Shown here piece after piece: positions 36,082 through 45,189 of a stretch of DNA of 64,000 nt. Each line of letters starts with the position of its first letter. Position 1 is the stretch's first letter. Made by a program: the position numbers and the translations under genes. Origin of the DNA: Desulfosoma sp. (lineage in GTDB: Bacteria > Desulfobacterota > Syntrophobacteria > Syntrophobacterales > DSM-9756); the NCBI GenBank assembly GCA_037481875.1, contig JBBFKY010000003.1, forward strand, positions 117,235 to 181,234, written 5' to 3'. Below the pieces are notes generated by a model that had not been told where the DNA came from, searched no databases, and worked only from the letters and a program-made list of their open reading frames with translations.

Positions 36082-37818
36082 ATGGATAAAATTCTTCGTG
36101 TTGACATGGGAGCTCCCGAAGGGCCCAAAGTTAGTGTGGAACCACTGGGAGAGTATGCGGGTTTGGGTGGTCGAGCCTTGACATCGGCCATTGTATCTAA
36201 GGAAGTGCCGCCCACGTGCCATCCCTTGAGCGCTGAAAACAAGTTGGTGATTGCTCCGGGGCTTTTGAGCGGCACCACAGGTGCCATGACGGGACGGATC
36301 TCCGTGGGATGTAAGAGTCCTCTTACGGGAACCATTAAGGAGGCTAACGCCGGAGGTCAACCAGCTCAGGTGCTGGCACGTTTGGGATACGCAGCCATTG
36401 TCTTGGAAGGCAAACCCAAGGACGACACCCTTTACAAGATCGTGATCAATCCGGATGGAGTCAAGATTCTTCCCGCCAATGAACTGAAGGGGCTCGGCAA
36501 TTACAAGACTGTGGAAAAGGCCAAGGAAGAGTACGGGGACAAGATCGCCTGTATTTCCATCGGCCAGGCCGGTGAAATGAAGTTGGCCGCCGCTTCTGTG
36601 GCCTGCACTGATCCGGAACTTCGCCCGACACGCCATGCGGGCCGTGGTGGTGTAGGAGCCGTCATGGGAGCCAAGGGCGTAAAACTCATCGTCTTGGATG
36701 ATACAGGCATGAAGATGCGCTCCCCAAAGGATCCCGAGAAATTCAAAGATGCCAACAAGCGCTTTGTGGAAGGTTTACGGCGTCATCCGGTCACGGGCCA
36801 AGGGCTTCCGGCCTATGGAACCAACGTTCTGACGAACGTGATCAACGAGGCCGGAGCTTACCCCACATATAATTTTAAGGAAGGGCGTTTTGCCGGAGCC
36901 GCCAAGATCAGTGGAGAGACCCAGGCGGAAACGGAAAAGGCTCGAGGCGGCAATCCCACTCATGGTTGTCATCGAGGCTGTGTCATTCGGTGTTCGGGTA
37001 TCTACGTGGATAAGGACGGAAACTACATCACCAAGCAACCTGAATACGAAACCGTGTGGGCTCACGGCGGCAACTGCGGCATTGACGACTTGGACGCCAT
37101 TGCCCAATTGGACTTCTTGGACGACGATACGGGTTTGGACACCATTGAAATGGGTGCCACCATCGCAGTGGCTATGGAAGCGGGACTGGCCAAGTTCGGA
37201 GACGCTCAAGCCGCCATCGAATTGGTCAAAGAAGTGGCCAAAGGCACACCTCTCGGCCGTATTCTCGGAAGCGGGGCTGCCGTTACGGGAAAGGTCTTCG
37301 GCGTGGAGCGCGTCCCGGTTGTCAAGGGTCAGGCCATGCCCGCCTATGACCCCCGAGCTGTCAAGGGCATCGGCGTGACCTACGCCACCAGCACCATGGG
37401 GGCGGATCATACGGCAGGCTATGCCGTGGCCACCAATATTCTCAAGGTGGGCGGCAATGTGGATCCTCTTTCTCCACAGGGCCAGGTGGAACTGTCCCGC
37501 AATCTTCAGATCGCCACAGCGGCTCTCGACTCCACGGGCATGTGCTTGTTTGTCGCCTTTGCTCTTCTGGACCAGCCCGATACTTTTCAAGCTCTGGTGG
37601 ACATGATCAACGCGTTCTACGGACTTAACATGACCGCGGATGACGTCACCGCTTTAGGTAAGAAAGTGCTTCAAATGGAACGGGACTTCAACCTGAGGGC
37701 AGGCTTCACGTCCAAGGACGATCGCTTGCCGGATTATTTCAAGAAAGAAGCTCTACCGCCGCACAATGTCACTTTTGATGTTCCCGACGAGGAACTGGAC
37801 AAAGTCTTTAACTGGTAA
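36082..37818 (+). CDS. Aldehyde:ferredoxin oxidoreductase (tungsten family)
   Basis: A 578-residue AOR-family enzyme oxidising aldehydes to acids with ferredoxin, using a tungsten-bispterin cofactor and one [4Fe-4S] cluster. Cluster cysteines are Cys296, Cys300, Cys304 (HGCHRGCVIRCSG) and Cys488 (STGMCLF). The CxxxCxxxC spacing differs from the CxxCxxxC of archaeal AOR but is seen in some bacterial relatives. The N-terminal YAGLGGRALTSAIV and PGLLSGTTGAMTGR segments are typical. GAGGAG precedes the ATG, and an intrinsic terminator follows. Confidence 0.93.
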   Translation: MDKILRVDMGAPEGPKVSVEPLGEYAGLGGRALTSAIVSKEVPPTCHPLSAENKLVIAPGLLSGTTGAMTGRISVGCKSPLTGTIKEANAGGQPAQVLARLGYAAIVLEGKPKDDTLYKIVINPDGVKILPANELKGLGNYKTVEKAKEEYGDKIACISIGQAGEMKLAAASVACTDPELRPTRHAGRGGVGAVMGAKGVKLIVLDDTGMKMRSPKDPEKFKDANKRFVEGLRRHPVTGQGLPAYGTNVLTNVINEAGAYPTYNFKEGRFAGAAKISGETQAETEKARGGNPTHGCHRGCVIRCSGIYVDKDGNYITKQPEYETVWAHGGNCGIDDLDAIAQLDFLDDDTGLDTIEMGATIAVAMEAGLAKFGDAQAAIELVKEVAKGTPLGRILGSGAAVTGKVFGVERVPVVKGQAMPAYDPRAVKGIGVTYATSTMGADHTAGYAVATNILKVGGNVDPLSPQGQVELSRNLQIATAALDSTGMCLFVAFALLDQPDTFQALVDMINAFYGLNMTADDVTALGKKVLQMERDFNLRAGFTSKDDRLPDYFKKEALPPHNVTFDVPDEELDKVFNW

Positions 37819-37835
37819 GGATCCATCATGGACAT

Positions 37836-37863
37836 GGGGCGGTGTCAAACCGCCCCTTTTTTT
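37836..37863 (+). terminator. Rho-independent terminator after the AOR gene
   Basis: GGGGCGG, a seven-base loop, CCGCCCC and then seven T residues, starting 18 bases after the AOR stop codon. Stem and T-tract are both clear on the plus strand. Confidence 0.92.
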
Positions 37864-38049
37864 CGCAAATCCTTTTCTTGCTCCGCCGGGAATGAAACCT
37901 CAAAGGCTTTCGGAGAAGGCTCGAAACGACCTTTCCATAGGTATCCTTGGGAAAGGAAAAGAGGTGCAGCCCCTTCATCAGTCTTTCATTCCATTGGCTG
38001 TGAAAAAGGTGTCTCTACGAGCTTTACGAAGGGGTCCGAATGACGAGGA

Positions 38050-38499
38050 TCAAGTGTGAGGGATTTCGTCCGCCGCTTTAGCTTTCGGAAGGGTTTTGCC
38101 GCCGCTGACCACCTCATGGTCAAAATCGGCTAGAATGTGCCGTACCATGGTTTGAATTTCCCATGGGGCATAGGGTTCCACGATACATCCGTAGACCCCG
38201 GCTTCCATGGCTTCTCGAATAAGTCCGCGCGACTCTTGGGCGCACAAAAGAATCACACGGCACGTCTTACACGCCGCTCGCAGGCGCCCATAGATGGTCG
38301 CCCCATGCCGACGGACGACTTCGCTGTCCAAAATGACGATCCCGCGGCCTACTTCGGCAAGGCTTTCCATGAGGGCCGAAACGCTTTCGACGCTTTGTGT
38401 TGGGGCCCCCACATCAGCCAAGGCTTCGAGCGCGTGCGCACGAACCTCCTCGCGGGAAACCCACAAAAATACTTTTGAGGGTTCCTTTCTGACGGCCAT
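38050..38499 (-). CDS. Atypical receiver-like domain protein (149 aa)
   Basis: A stand-alone protein with the beta-alpha pattern of CheY-like receivers. It keeps an Asp at the usual phosphorylation place (GIVILDSE, Asp58), but the acidic pair near the N-terminus is replaced (FLWVSREE) and the conserved Lys-Pro reads GCIVEPY. Phosphorylation in the usual way is therefore doubtful; it may be a pseudo-receiver acting by protein contact. The C-terminal tail is not conserved-looking. The ribosome site is weak. It faces the AOR operon convergently. Confidence 0.68.
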   Translation of the reverse strand: MAVRKEPSKVFLWVSREEVRAHALEALADVGAPTQSVESVSALMESLAEVGRGIVILDSEVVRRHGATIYGRLRAACKTCRVILLCAQESRGLIREAMEAGVYGCIVEPYAPWEIQTMVRHILADFDHEVVSGGKTLPKAKAADEIPHT

Positions 38500-38610
38500 T
38501 TTTTCTTTTCACCGCCGCGCTCGCGGGCTTGCACACGCCCGGGCACCGCGAAAGTAAATTCTATGATTCCAGGCGTCGCGCCTTTACATCCGAGCCGTGC
38601 AAATCCCTCT

Positions 38611-39837
38611 CTAGGTTCTGGCTGACGCCTTTTGCAGAAGTTCTTCCTTGAAACGCCCCACAAATTCGTTTCGAAACTCTTCTATGTCCATGGCTTCATC
38701 ATGCCGCCCCGCAAGGTGCAGGGCCATGCCTTTGTACACCAAAGCTTCCTTGATAGTTCCGCAGCGCCCGACAACTTCATCAAAAGCCGCCACTGCTTCC
38801 TCGTAGCGCTCCAGACCCATAAGGGCATAACCCATGGCCATGGACTGAAAGGAATCTCCTTCCTCGTCCTTGCCGCCGCCCAAAAGGTTTTTCAAAACTT
38901 CCAAGGAATTCAGAGCCTCCTGAAAGCGACCCATATCGTTGAGACACAAAATCTTGAGACGCAAAGCCTTGGCATCTGAAGGATTGTATCGTAGAGATTT
39001 TTCAGCGCAATAGAGCGCTTCGTTCAAACAACCTTTGCCAATCAGGTGCTGAGCCGCCTCCTCACAGGACAGCTCGCGACTTGTCCCCAAAAGATGTTTG
39101 ATCATTTCTTCATAGCTGGCTTCCAGAAGCCTTCGTCCATGGAGAAAAACAGGCCAACCGTGCCCCGGAAGCACATGGAGAATCTCCTGCTGTAACAAAA
39201 GCCGAAAAGTCTGCAGCATGTGGTCCAGACGCCCGCCGCCGTGTTTGTCCGGAGCCGAAAGTCCGTAAGGGAGCACCGCATCACCGCTGAAAAAGCTTCG
39301 ACTATCCCTGTGGTAAAGGCTTATGCCGTCAAAGGTATGACCAGGAGTGTGGATGATTTCCAAGGAAAAACGCCCGGTGTCGACCACTTCCCCGCCAGAA
39401 ACCAACCGTACGGGAAAAGCCAGTGGCTCAAGATTTTTCTTGAGCTCTTCGGGCCCGGCTTCATGCATGACGATTTCCATGGAACCTTTTTCACGTATGC
39501 CTTTGTAGTTACACAGCTCCAAAACGCCCATGGCGTGATCAAAATGGCCGTGCGTGATAACGACGCGCTTAACCTGAGCCGGATCAAAGCCCAGGTCGAA
39601 AAACTGCAGGTAGGCCGTGTAGTCGTTTCCGGGATCGATGACCGTAAGGCCGTCATCTTCAATGACGTAAATGTTGGAAGAAAAATTGTAGCCTTCCAGA
39701 AACCAGGTGCTTTGAAAAAGAGGCTCTTCGGTGTCGACCATGTCAGCCAGCCGTGTCCAAGCTTGGGTAGGCTTTTCTAAGTCGTAGGGAGTGCATTGAA
39801 GGTTGTCGTGTTCCTTTTCCTGAGGGGTCGCTTGCAT
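38611..39837 (-). CDS. MBL-fold metallo-hydrolase with C-terminal TPR repeats
   Basis: A 408-residue protein starting at the ATG at 39837, with AAAGGA eight bases upstream. The N-terminal half is a metallo-beta-lactamase fold of the glyoxalase II type: THGHFDHAMG (the HxHxDH site), HTPGHTFDG, FFSGDAV and LPGHGWPV supply all zinc/iron ligands. The C-terminal part has at least three TPR-like helical pairs (CLNEALYCAEKSLRYNPSDAKAL, MGRFQEALNSLEVL, LERYEEAVAAFDEV). Thioester hydrolysis is plausible next to CoA-transferase genes, but the substrate is unknown. Confidence 0.87.
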   Translation of the reverse strand: MQATPQEKEHDNLQCTPYDLEKPTQAWTRLADMVDTEEPLFQSTWFLEGYNFSSNIYVIEDDGLTVIDPGNDYTAYLQFFDLGFDPAQVKRVVITHGHFDHAMGVLELCNYKGIREKGSMEIVMHEAGPEELKKNLEPLAFPVRLVSGGEVVDTGRFSLEIIHTPGHTFDGISLYHRDSRSFFSGDAVLPYGLSAPDKHGGGRLDHMLQTFRLLLQQEILHVLPGHGWPVFLHGRRLLEASYEEMIKHLLGTSRELSCEEAAQHLIGKGCLNEALYCAEKSLRYNPSDAKALRLKILCLNDMGRFQEALNSLEVLKNLLGGGKDEEGDSFQSMAMGYALMGLERYEEAVAAFDEVVGRCGTIKEALVYKGMALHLAGRHDEAMDIEEFRNEFVGRFKEELLQKASART

Positions 39838-39919
39838 GTGAGCATCCTTTCCGTGCACTGATGGCTCCTGATCACGCGGTGACCACTGGCATCGCAACTT
39901 ACCAGGATTGGGCAGGAGA

Positions 39920-40035
39920 TGCCGACCGGGAGGGAGAGTTGTCGTCGGTCGGCACACGACTCGTCAAGGCATGCCGACCGTCCAGTTTTATTGATTACTC
40001 GAAGGGCCTTCCTTGCGCTTCGAAGAGCAAGGAAG
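39920..40035. repeat. Cluster of inverted repeats between two minus-strand operons
   Basis: TGCCGACCG occurs at 39920-39928 and 39972-39980, with its inverse CGGTCGGCA at 39946-39954. A second hairpin pairs CTTCCTTGC (40008-40016) with GCAAGGAAG (40027-40035). Neither has a T-tract on either strand. They sit directly after the CoA-transferase operon and may stop or process its transcript. Confidence 0.55.
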
Positions 40036-40052
40036 ACCCTTCCCAGTGCGTT

Positions 40053-40472
40053 CTACGGCGCCGCATAGGGCAGGAAGTAGCTCAGTTTCATCTTTTCCTT
40101 GGGCCACCACTTGGTCCTCTTTTCCTCACCAGGATACACATCCACCTCGTTGATCTTATTGATCACCAGTTCAATGAAATGGAACTCGGTGAGTTCGTAC
40201 TTGGTGATGACCTCGGGAGGCAGCACCACCGCATAACCGGTTTCTTTGCTGGCTTCCCAGCGAAAGTCTTCGTTGGGCTCCGCCGTCTTTTCCCCTTTGG
40301 GATTGTAAACGGCCAAGAGCCTGCCGATCACCTTATCGCCGGGTTTTACCTTGAAGTCATTGTACACGTCATCAGGCAAATACCACCACAGGGCCCGATA
40401 GCCCGTCTTCACATAACCCCGGACCAGCATGGGGTCAAATCCGCACACGCTCACTCGGCATTTTTCGGGCAT
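40053..40472 (-). CDS. Small partner protein of the CoA-transferase operon (139 aa)
   Basis: Last gene of the six-gene operon; the ATG is preceded by GAGGAGGG. The product starts MPEKCRVSVCGFDPMLVRGY and looks rich in beta strands, with a DDVYNDFKVKPGDKVIGRLLAVY segment that resembles a swapped-hairpin or OB-like barrel, and ends KLSYFLPYAAP. There is no signal peptide or membrane helix. I do not recognise the family. Position after four other small genes and two CoA-transferase subunits suggests a structural or regulatory subunit. Confidence 0.75.
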   Translation of the reverse strand: MPEKCRVSVCGFDPMLVRGYVKTGYRALWWYLPDDVYNDFKVKPGDKVIGRLLAVYNPKGEKTAEPNEDFRWEASKETGYAVVLPPEVITKYELTEFHFIELVINKINEVDVYPGEEKRTKWWPKEKMKLSYFLPYAAP

Positions 40473-40485
40473 GCTTACCCTCCTC

Positions 40486-40770
40486 TCACGTCGATAGAAG
40501 CGACCGCAGGTCCTTGACCTGATTGTAACAAAAGTCCCAAAAAGCGTTCACCTGATCGTCATCCACCTGCTGGGTCATGTGCAGTCGGCGCACAAAGGGC
40601 CCCATGTATTCCTCGATCTCATGAACGAATTCCCACACCAGGAATTCGTCGGAGCCGTCGCCGTCCGCCATGTCCACATAGCTGGCCTTCCAGGTAAGCA
40701 CCATGGACTTCAGGCGTTCCAGTTCCTGGGCCGCATAAATTCGAGCCTGTTCCAACATCACGTCGTGCAT
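40486..40770 (-). CDS. Small helical protein of the CoA-transferase operon (94 aa)
   Basis: Predicted all-helical protein starting MHDVMLEQARIYAAQELERL. The ATG at 40770 has AGGA five bases upstream; one at 40776 is also in frame and overlaps the upstream stop region. It is acidic in the centre (DMADGDGSDEFLVWEFVHEIEEYMG) and aromatic-rich near the end (NAFWDFCYNQVKDL). Family not recognised. Gaps of under 20 bases on each side point to co-translation with its neighbours. Confidence 0.72.
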   Translation of the reverse strand: MHDVMLEQARIYAAQELERLKSMVLTWKASYVDMADGDGSDEFLVWEFVHEIEEYMGPFVRRLHMTQQVDDDQVNAFWDFCYNQVKDLRSLLST

Positions 40771-40780
40771 AGGCATCCTA

Positions 40781-41005
40781 CTATTTGGCCTCAAAGGCGT
40801 AGCACTTTTTCACCACATTGAAATCCGCCACACACCAATAATGGGGCCAGTGAATCTTCTTGCACCAGCCGATGATATCGGCGGGAGGAAACTTGGATCC
40901 CTTGAGAGCCGGTTTGAGATGCAGGCAGTGCCAGCAAATATGGTCACTCTGCTTCTCGGGCACCAGGACGGTGTCGAGAAATTGCCGCGGGGTCAACTCT
41001 GCCAT
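40781..41005 (-). CDS. Small cysteine-rich protein of the CoA-transferase operon (74 aa)
   Basis: A 74-residue protein with five cysteines: Cys24, Cys27 (HICWHCLHL), Cys48 (GWCKK), Cys58 (HYWCVADF) and Cys68 (KKCYAF). The pattern resembles the small iron-sulfur (HiPIP-like) accessory subunits of fumarate-adding glycyl radical enzymes, but no radical enzyme is in the window, so this is only an analogy. A zinc or iron-sulfur site is likely. AAAGGAG precedes the ATG at 41005. Confidence 0.75.
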   Translation of the reverse strand: MAELTPRQFLDTVLVPEKQSDHICWHCLHLKPALKGSKFPPADIIGWCKKIHWPHYWCVADFNVVKKCYAFEAK

Positions 41006-41025
41006 GGTCGCACCACTCCTTTCTT

Positions 41026-41493
41026 TTACCATTCACTCACTTCGCCCTTTTTGATCTTTTCCTGGTATTCCTGCCAGACTTCAGGCGAAAGTTTTTGAAT
41101 GTCCCACGTAAAACCGCAGGATCCCGCCACACCGGTGGACGGTGGCTGCGGACGCCATCCTCGCACTGGACGGCCGCGGGCGCTGAATTTGACCATATCG
41201 GCCTTGCCTAGGTAGATGTGGCGCGGCAAGCAGTTGTAAGGGCGCGTCTTTCCCGGAGTTCCCGGTAGAATCTGCTCATAGCCGTCGTTGGGCTTGTCGG
41301 CGTACACGGGCAAAATATCCGGTTTTTCACCGGCCTTCTTTTCCGGCCCTTTGTACATATGACCTTGAATCATGTAGATATAGTAGACGTTTTCACAGCC
41401 GGCACACTTGATCTTTCCTTCCCAATTCCAGAAGTAATACGGGTCCAGGTAATTGACCGTATCACAATCCTTGCACCAAATGATGTCACACAT
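41026..41493 (-). CDS. Zinc-ribbon protein of the CoA-transferase operon (155 aa)
   Basis: Begins MCDIIWCKDCDTVNYLDPYY and carries two CxxC pairs, Cys7/Cys10 and Cys30/Cys33 (KIKCAGCEN), spaced as in a zinc ribbon or rubredoxin-like knuckle. The remainder is rich in aromatic residues and prolines and ends in a charged helix (EVWQEYQEKIKKGEVSEW). GGGGAGGAG precedes the ATG at 41493. No catalytic motif is apparent. It follows the second CoA-transferase subunit by 16 bases and probably belongs to its complex. Confidence 0.77.
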   Translation of the reverse strand: MCDIIWCKDCDTVNYLDPYYFWNWEGKIKCAGCENVYYIYMIQGHMYKGPEKKAGEKPDILPVYADKPNDGYEQILPGTPGKTRPYNCLPRHIYLGKADMVKFSARGRPVRGWRPQPPSTGVAGSCGFTWDIQKLSPEVWQEYQEKIKKGEVSEW

Positions 41494-41509
41494 CGGCGGC
41501 TCCTCCCCT

Positions 41510-42922
41510 CTAGATGAGGTTCTTCTCGTACCATTCTTCAATCTTGCTCATGGGGTACCCGAGCATTTCGTGGTAAATCTTCACATTGTCGGCCCCCACC
41601 GGCCGCCACAGCCAGTTGACACGGCGAGGAGTTTTGCTCATCAAACCGCAGCTGTAGCCGCTCTGGATCAAAAGGTCGCCAAAGACCGGATCATCCAACC
41701 ACCGAATGGTTCCCCTCTGACGGAAGTGTTCGCATTCGTACACTTCCTTATCATTCATGACGGGCATGGCCAGAAGACCGGCATCGGTCAGGGTCTTCAC
41801 CACCTGGGAGCGTGTCTTGTCTGCAGCCCATTCTTCCAGAGCTTTGTAGATGGCGATCTGAGCCTGAGGCCGCACACGATCCTGCAACGTCTTATACTGA
41901 TCCCACAGGTCGTTTCGGCCGATAATGGCGCACAGTTCTTTAAAATCGGGATCGTTAAAAGCACTCACCACCGCATAGCGGGCTTCGTATTTGAGCTGCG
42001 GGTTGGGTTCATCGGGATAATCGCTCTTGCCGCACAGAATGATGCCATGGACACACAGTTGCGTATCCCAGTTCCCCCAACGTTGACGGACAATCCCGAA
42101 ACGGCCGTAAAGCGGGACCGTATAACCAAGGCAGCGCGTCGCCGCCTGGACTTGGGAAAACTCGATCATGGTGCCCAGTCCCGTTTTTCGACGCCAATAA
42201 AGGGCCGCCAGAATCGCCACCGTGATCTGGGTTCCGGAATACCAGTCGATACACCAGTTGGAGTGCTTGGTGCAGTGGCCGCCGAAATCTTCATGGAAAC
42301 CGGTGACACTGGCCAAGCCCGCATGAGCCTGTCCGAGAATGTCGTAGGAGCCTCCGAAAACCTTGGGACCGTAGCCGAAACCACCGCCCCAGACATAGAT
42401 GAACCGAGGGTTGAGCTCCTGCAGGTAACGGTAGCTCTGTTTCCATCGGTCAAAAGTTCCAGGACGATAGCATTCGGTAAGGCCGTCGGAAAGCTTAACG
42501 AGCCGGTAGAAGGCCTCCTTCATTTCCGGCACGTGATAGTCCATGGTGATGTAGTATTCATTGCTGTTAGCATTGGTGAAACCGAGCCCTGTCCCTGTCA
42601 TGGGACGCGAGTCATGCAGGGGATAAAGATAACACTCGTTAAAAGGTGACGTGTGCCGCATGGGGTCACCCATTCTTGGCATTTCCACCTTGATGCACTC
42701 CGCCCCTAGTTCGGCCAGGTTGGCCACCGAATGGGGGGTGAAGATATACATGGTGGTGCTAAGCCATCGAATGCCTTTGAGGGATTCCGGCTTGGTCTTT
42801 TCTTGTCCAGGAGAGAAGACCTTTCGGCAATACTCCTCATAGGGCATCTTCATCTCTTCCAGTTCCCCTTGACTCTTGGGCCCTGGCAGATCTTCGATTC
42901 GAGTCACTCTCTGATCTTTCAT
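41510..42922 (-). CDS. CaiB/BaiF (class III) CoA-transferase, second subunit
   Basis: A 470-residue class III CoA-transferase subunit. Recognisable parts are [22 protein letters not shown] for CoA binding, [35 protein letters not shown] and the candidate catalytic Asp226 in [22 protein letters not shown]. It is 50-70 residues longer than typical family members because of an N-terminal extension. Its ATG lies one base past the stop of the first subunit gene. The two together recall benzylsuccinate CoA-transferase (BbsEF) or phthalate CoA-transferase pairs, but the acid substrate is unknown. Confidence 0.88.
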   Translation of the reverse strand: MKDQRVTRIEDLPGPKSQGELEEMKMPYEEYCRKVFSPGQEKTKPESLKGIRWLSTTMYIFTPHSVANLAELGAECIKVEMPRMGDPMRHTSPFNECYLYPLHDSRPMTGTGLGFTNANSNEYYITMDYHVPEMKEAFYRLVKLSDGLTECYRPGTFDRWKQSYRYLQELNPRFIYVWGGGFGYGPKVFGGSYDILGQAHAGLASVTGFHEDFGGHCTKHSNWCIDWYSGTQITVAILAALYWRRKTGLGTMIEFSQVQAATRCLGYTVPLYGRFGIVRQRWGNWDTQLCVHGIILCGKSDYPDEPNPQLKYEARYAVVSAFNDPDFKELCAIIGRNDLWDQYKTLQDRVRPQAQIAIYKALEEWAADKTRSQVVKTLTDAGLLAMPVMNDKEVYECEHFRQRGTIRWLDDPVFGDLLIQSGYSCGLMSKTPRRVNWLWRPVGADNVKIYHEMLGYPMSKIEEWYEKNLI

Positions 42923-42923
42923 T

Positions 42924-44411
42924 TTAGACCACTCCTTGTTCCTTGAGTTCCCTCAATTCGCTCTGCCCCAAGCCGATGTACTTCATGAAAACTTCGGCGT
43001 TGTCCTTGCCCAGAGGCCGACCGAGCCATTTGACGCGGGCCGGTGTACGCATCTGGTAGGCGTTGGTCGATTCGGCGTACAAGAGGGTCCCGTACTCTTC
43101 ATCCTCGAGGACATTGACCCACGGCCGATATTTGAAGTGCGGGAACTCGGCCACTTCATCGATGTAAAGCAGAGGACCGGCGGCGATTTCGTATTGCATG
43201 AGCTTTTCTTCGGCTTCCACGCGGTTGATGTTCCGAAGCCACATGGTGGTCATGGTGTAGGTCTTGGTAAGGGCTTGTAAGGCGTTGCGGGCGGCCATCT
43301 CTTTCAATAGAGGGTCTTCATGAATGAGACGACCGAAGATGGGAAGCTCCCTCTCAATACACATACCAATGCGGTACCACAGACGGTCGGTCTGGCCACC
43401 GATCATCATGTAACCGTCTTTACACGGGTTCCAGGCATACTGGTTCAGGTTGGGGTCCCAACCGCCAGTGCGGGCTTTGATGCTCTTGTTGAATCCATAC
43501 CACGTGATGTCAAAGTCCAATATGTCCATGAGGGCTTCGGCCGCCGTGGTTTCAATGAATTGGCCTTCCCCGCTGAACTCATCGCGCCAGTACAGCGCTG
43601 CTAAAGCATTGACCGCCGTCTGTTCTCCGGCCACATAATCGGCAAACCAGACACCCGAACGCGTCGGATCACCGCCCTTGCCGCGCGGTAACAAGTCTTC
43701 GGGAAAACCGGTATTATGGATGAACGAACAGGCCGCCTGGCCAAAGGGATCCAACATCCACTGGCCGTATTTGGACACCCGGTCCTTCATAGGCCCCCAC
43801 TGGCCGTGCTCACCTATCCAACAGTAAATGAGTCTGGGATTGATTTGGGAAAGTTGGCGATAGCCGATGCCCCGTTCATCCATGTATCCAGGAGGGTATT
43901 CTTCGATGAGAATATCGGCGTGTTGAGCCAGTTTGGTGTAAAGCTCGCGACCCTTTTCCGTTTCCAAATTGATGGTCACAGAATAGGCGTTGCGCAGCTC
44001 ATGAATAAAATCCAGTCCACATTTTTGGCCGCTCTTGTCCTCCAGCATGTATTCTTCACGGCCAAAAGGGGTCAGCTTACGCAAAGGATCTCCTTCAGGC
44101 GGTTCCACATTGATCACTTCAGCGCCGAGCTCGCCAAGAAGTCCCGCAGCGAACTTGTGGCCCATGCGCCAAAGACCGCAGGACAAAACTCGAACCCCCT
44201 GCAAGGCTTCCGGTTTTCCCTTCGCGTATTCAATGCGCAGATTGTCTTCGCACCATTTACCGAATTCTTCCGCCTTTCTTCGGGCATAGACGGCGGCCAC
44301 TTCCTCCGGAGAAGGAGGCGGCGTGACCGGCCATGGCCGAACATCCGGCCCCATCAATGTCAGGGTATCCTCCCGACTGTTAATCTCCACTTCCCGAAGT
44401 TTTTTCGCCAT
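42924..44411 (-). CDS. CaiB/BaiF (class III) CoA-transferase, first subunit
   Basis: A 495-residue class III CoA-transferase subunit and first gene of the operon, with AAGGAGG upstream of the ATG. It shows [23 protein letters not shown], the [19 protein letters not shown] segment and the candidate catalytic Asp258 in [23 protein letters not shown]. An N-terminal extension of about 70 residues is charged and partly helical. Both subunits keep the Asp, unlike heteromers where one partner is dead. Family reactions move CoA between carboxylic acids through an aspartyl-CoA intermediate. Confidence 0.88.
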   Translation of the reverse strand: MAKKLREVEINSREDTLTLMGPDVRPWPVTPPPSPEEVAAVYARRKAEEFGKWCEDNLRIEYAKGKPEALQGVRVLSCGLWRMGHKFAAGLLGELGAEVINVEPPEGDPLRKLTPFGREEYMLEDKSGQKCGLDFIHELRNAYSVTINLETEKGRELYTKLAQHADILIEEYPPGYMDERGIGYRQLSQINPRLIYCWIGEHGQWGPMKDRVSKYGQWMLDPFGQAACSFIHNTGFPEDLLPRGKGGDPTRSGVWFADYVAGEQTAVNALAALYWRDEFSGEGQFIETTAAEALMDILDFDITWYGFNKSIKARTGGWDPNLNQYAWNPCKDGYMMIGGQTDRLWYRIGMCIERELPIFGRLIHEDPLLKEMAARNALQALTKTYTMTTMWLRNINRVEAEEKLMQYEIAAGPLLYIDEVAEFPHFKYRPWVNVLEDEEYGTLLYAESTNAYQMRTPARVKWLGRPLGKDNAEVFMKYIGLGQSELRELKEQGVV

Positions 44412-45189
44412 CTTTTGACCTCCTTGAGTTCCGGAACCTTACCACCCCATGAGCTCCGTGGAATCCTTCGGGCTTCTGAACGCTCCCACCGCCTCGACAA
44501 GGCCTTTTCTACGTTCCGAAGTCCCGCTGCTTCATGCAGCCCTTTCGCCTTCTCCCACCCCCTTTCCTGACAGACTTTGCCACTCCCTACCGCACAATCA
44601 TCTTGAATCCTCGGAAACCAGCCCGACACGCCACATGGCAACACGGGCGTTTCTTGGCACGCCTCAGCCGCCTCCTTCGCCAGGGGGAAGCTTGAGGACT
44701 CCCTGTGCCACGAGCCTTTGCCCAAGACCGACCGGAACGAGCCCGCCCTTTCTCAGGTCATGCAAAGTATGGATGCTTCGCTGCTATGGAAAAAGAACAA
44801 CCGTCCGATGTGGAATGAGGAATGGGTGCGCCGCCTCATCGAAAGAAAGGGAAGCATGAGAAAGGATGTCCGCCTGGAAAAACCGGCTTCGAAACCACCT
44901 TCCGATGCTACTTCGCCTTGAATGGTATCACCGCCCTTTCCTCTTACAAATTCCGAGCCAAACACCCTCGTTTATGTTGTGCTTCATTTCACGCATTCTC
45001 TTTCAAGGTGTTTTTAGATTCTTAGGAAGTTCAAAACCTCTTCGCTTTTCCTGTCGCTCGGTCCTTAAGACCGAAAGGATGCTGGGCTTTAGACTGAAAT
45101 ACGACAGCATACTTTGTTTCTATGATGCATCTTCTTAATAATATGGCATATAGTGAAGATGTTTTAGATCCGACCCAGTGTTCCACACT
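44412..45189. other. Intergenic region (778 bases)
   Basis: Lies between the CoA-transferase operon and the sigma-54 activator gene, both on the minus strand. The left part is GC-rich, the right part (45,000-45,180) is AT-rich. I find no convincing -24/-12 promoter for the operon, although the neighbouring activator predicts one. One doubtful small gene is listed separately. CAGTGTT (45176-45182) and AACACTG (45193-45199) form a weak hairpin across the activator stop codon, without a T-tract. Confidence 0.6.
44760..44921 (+). CDS. Possible tiny protein (53 aa), doubtful
   Basis: From the ATG at 44760 the frame reads MQSMDASLLWKKNNRPMWNE and on for 53 codons; an upstream TTG at 44718 extends it. 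The basic, tryptophan-bearing centre NRPMWNEEWVRRLIERKG looks protein-like and resembles RRPLWMTHWG in the small gene at 47,793. There is no good ribosome site, so confidence is low. Confidence 0.25.
   Translation: MQSMDASLLWKKNNRPMWNEEWVRRLIERKGSMRKDVRLEKPASKPPSDATSP

Noticed and set aside
44360-44859. Two overlapping 120-136-codon frames upstream of the CoA-transferase operon
   Set aside because: They read GC-rich spacer in opposite directions, have no ribosome sites and low-complexity Ser/Pro-rich products.
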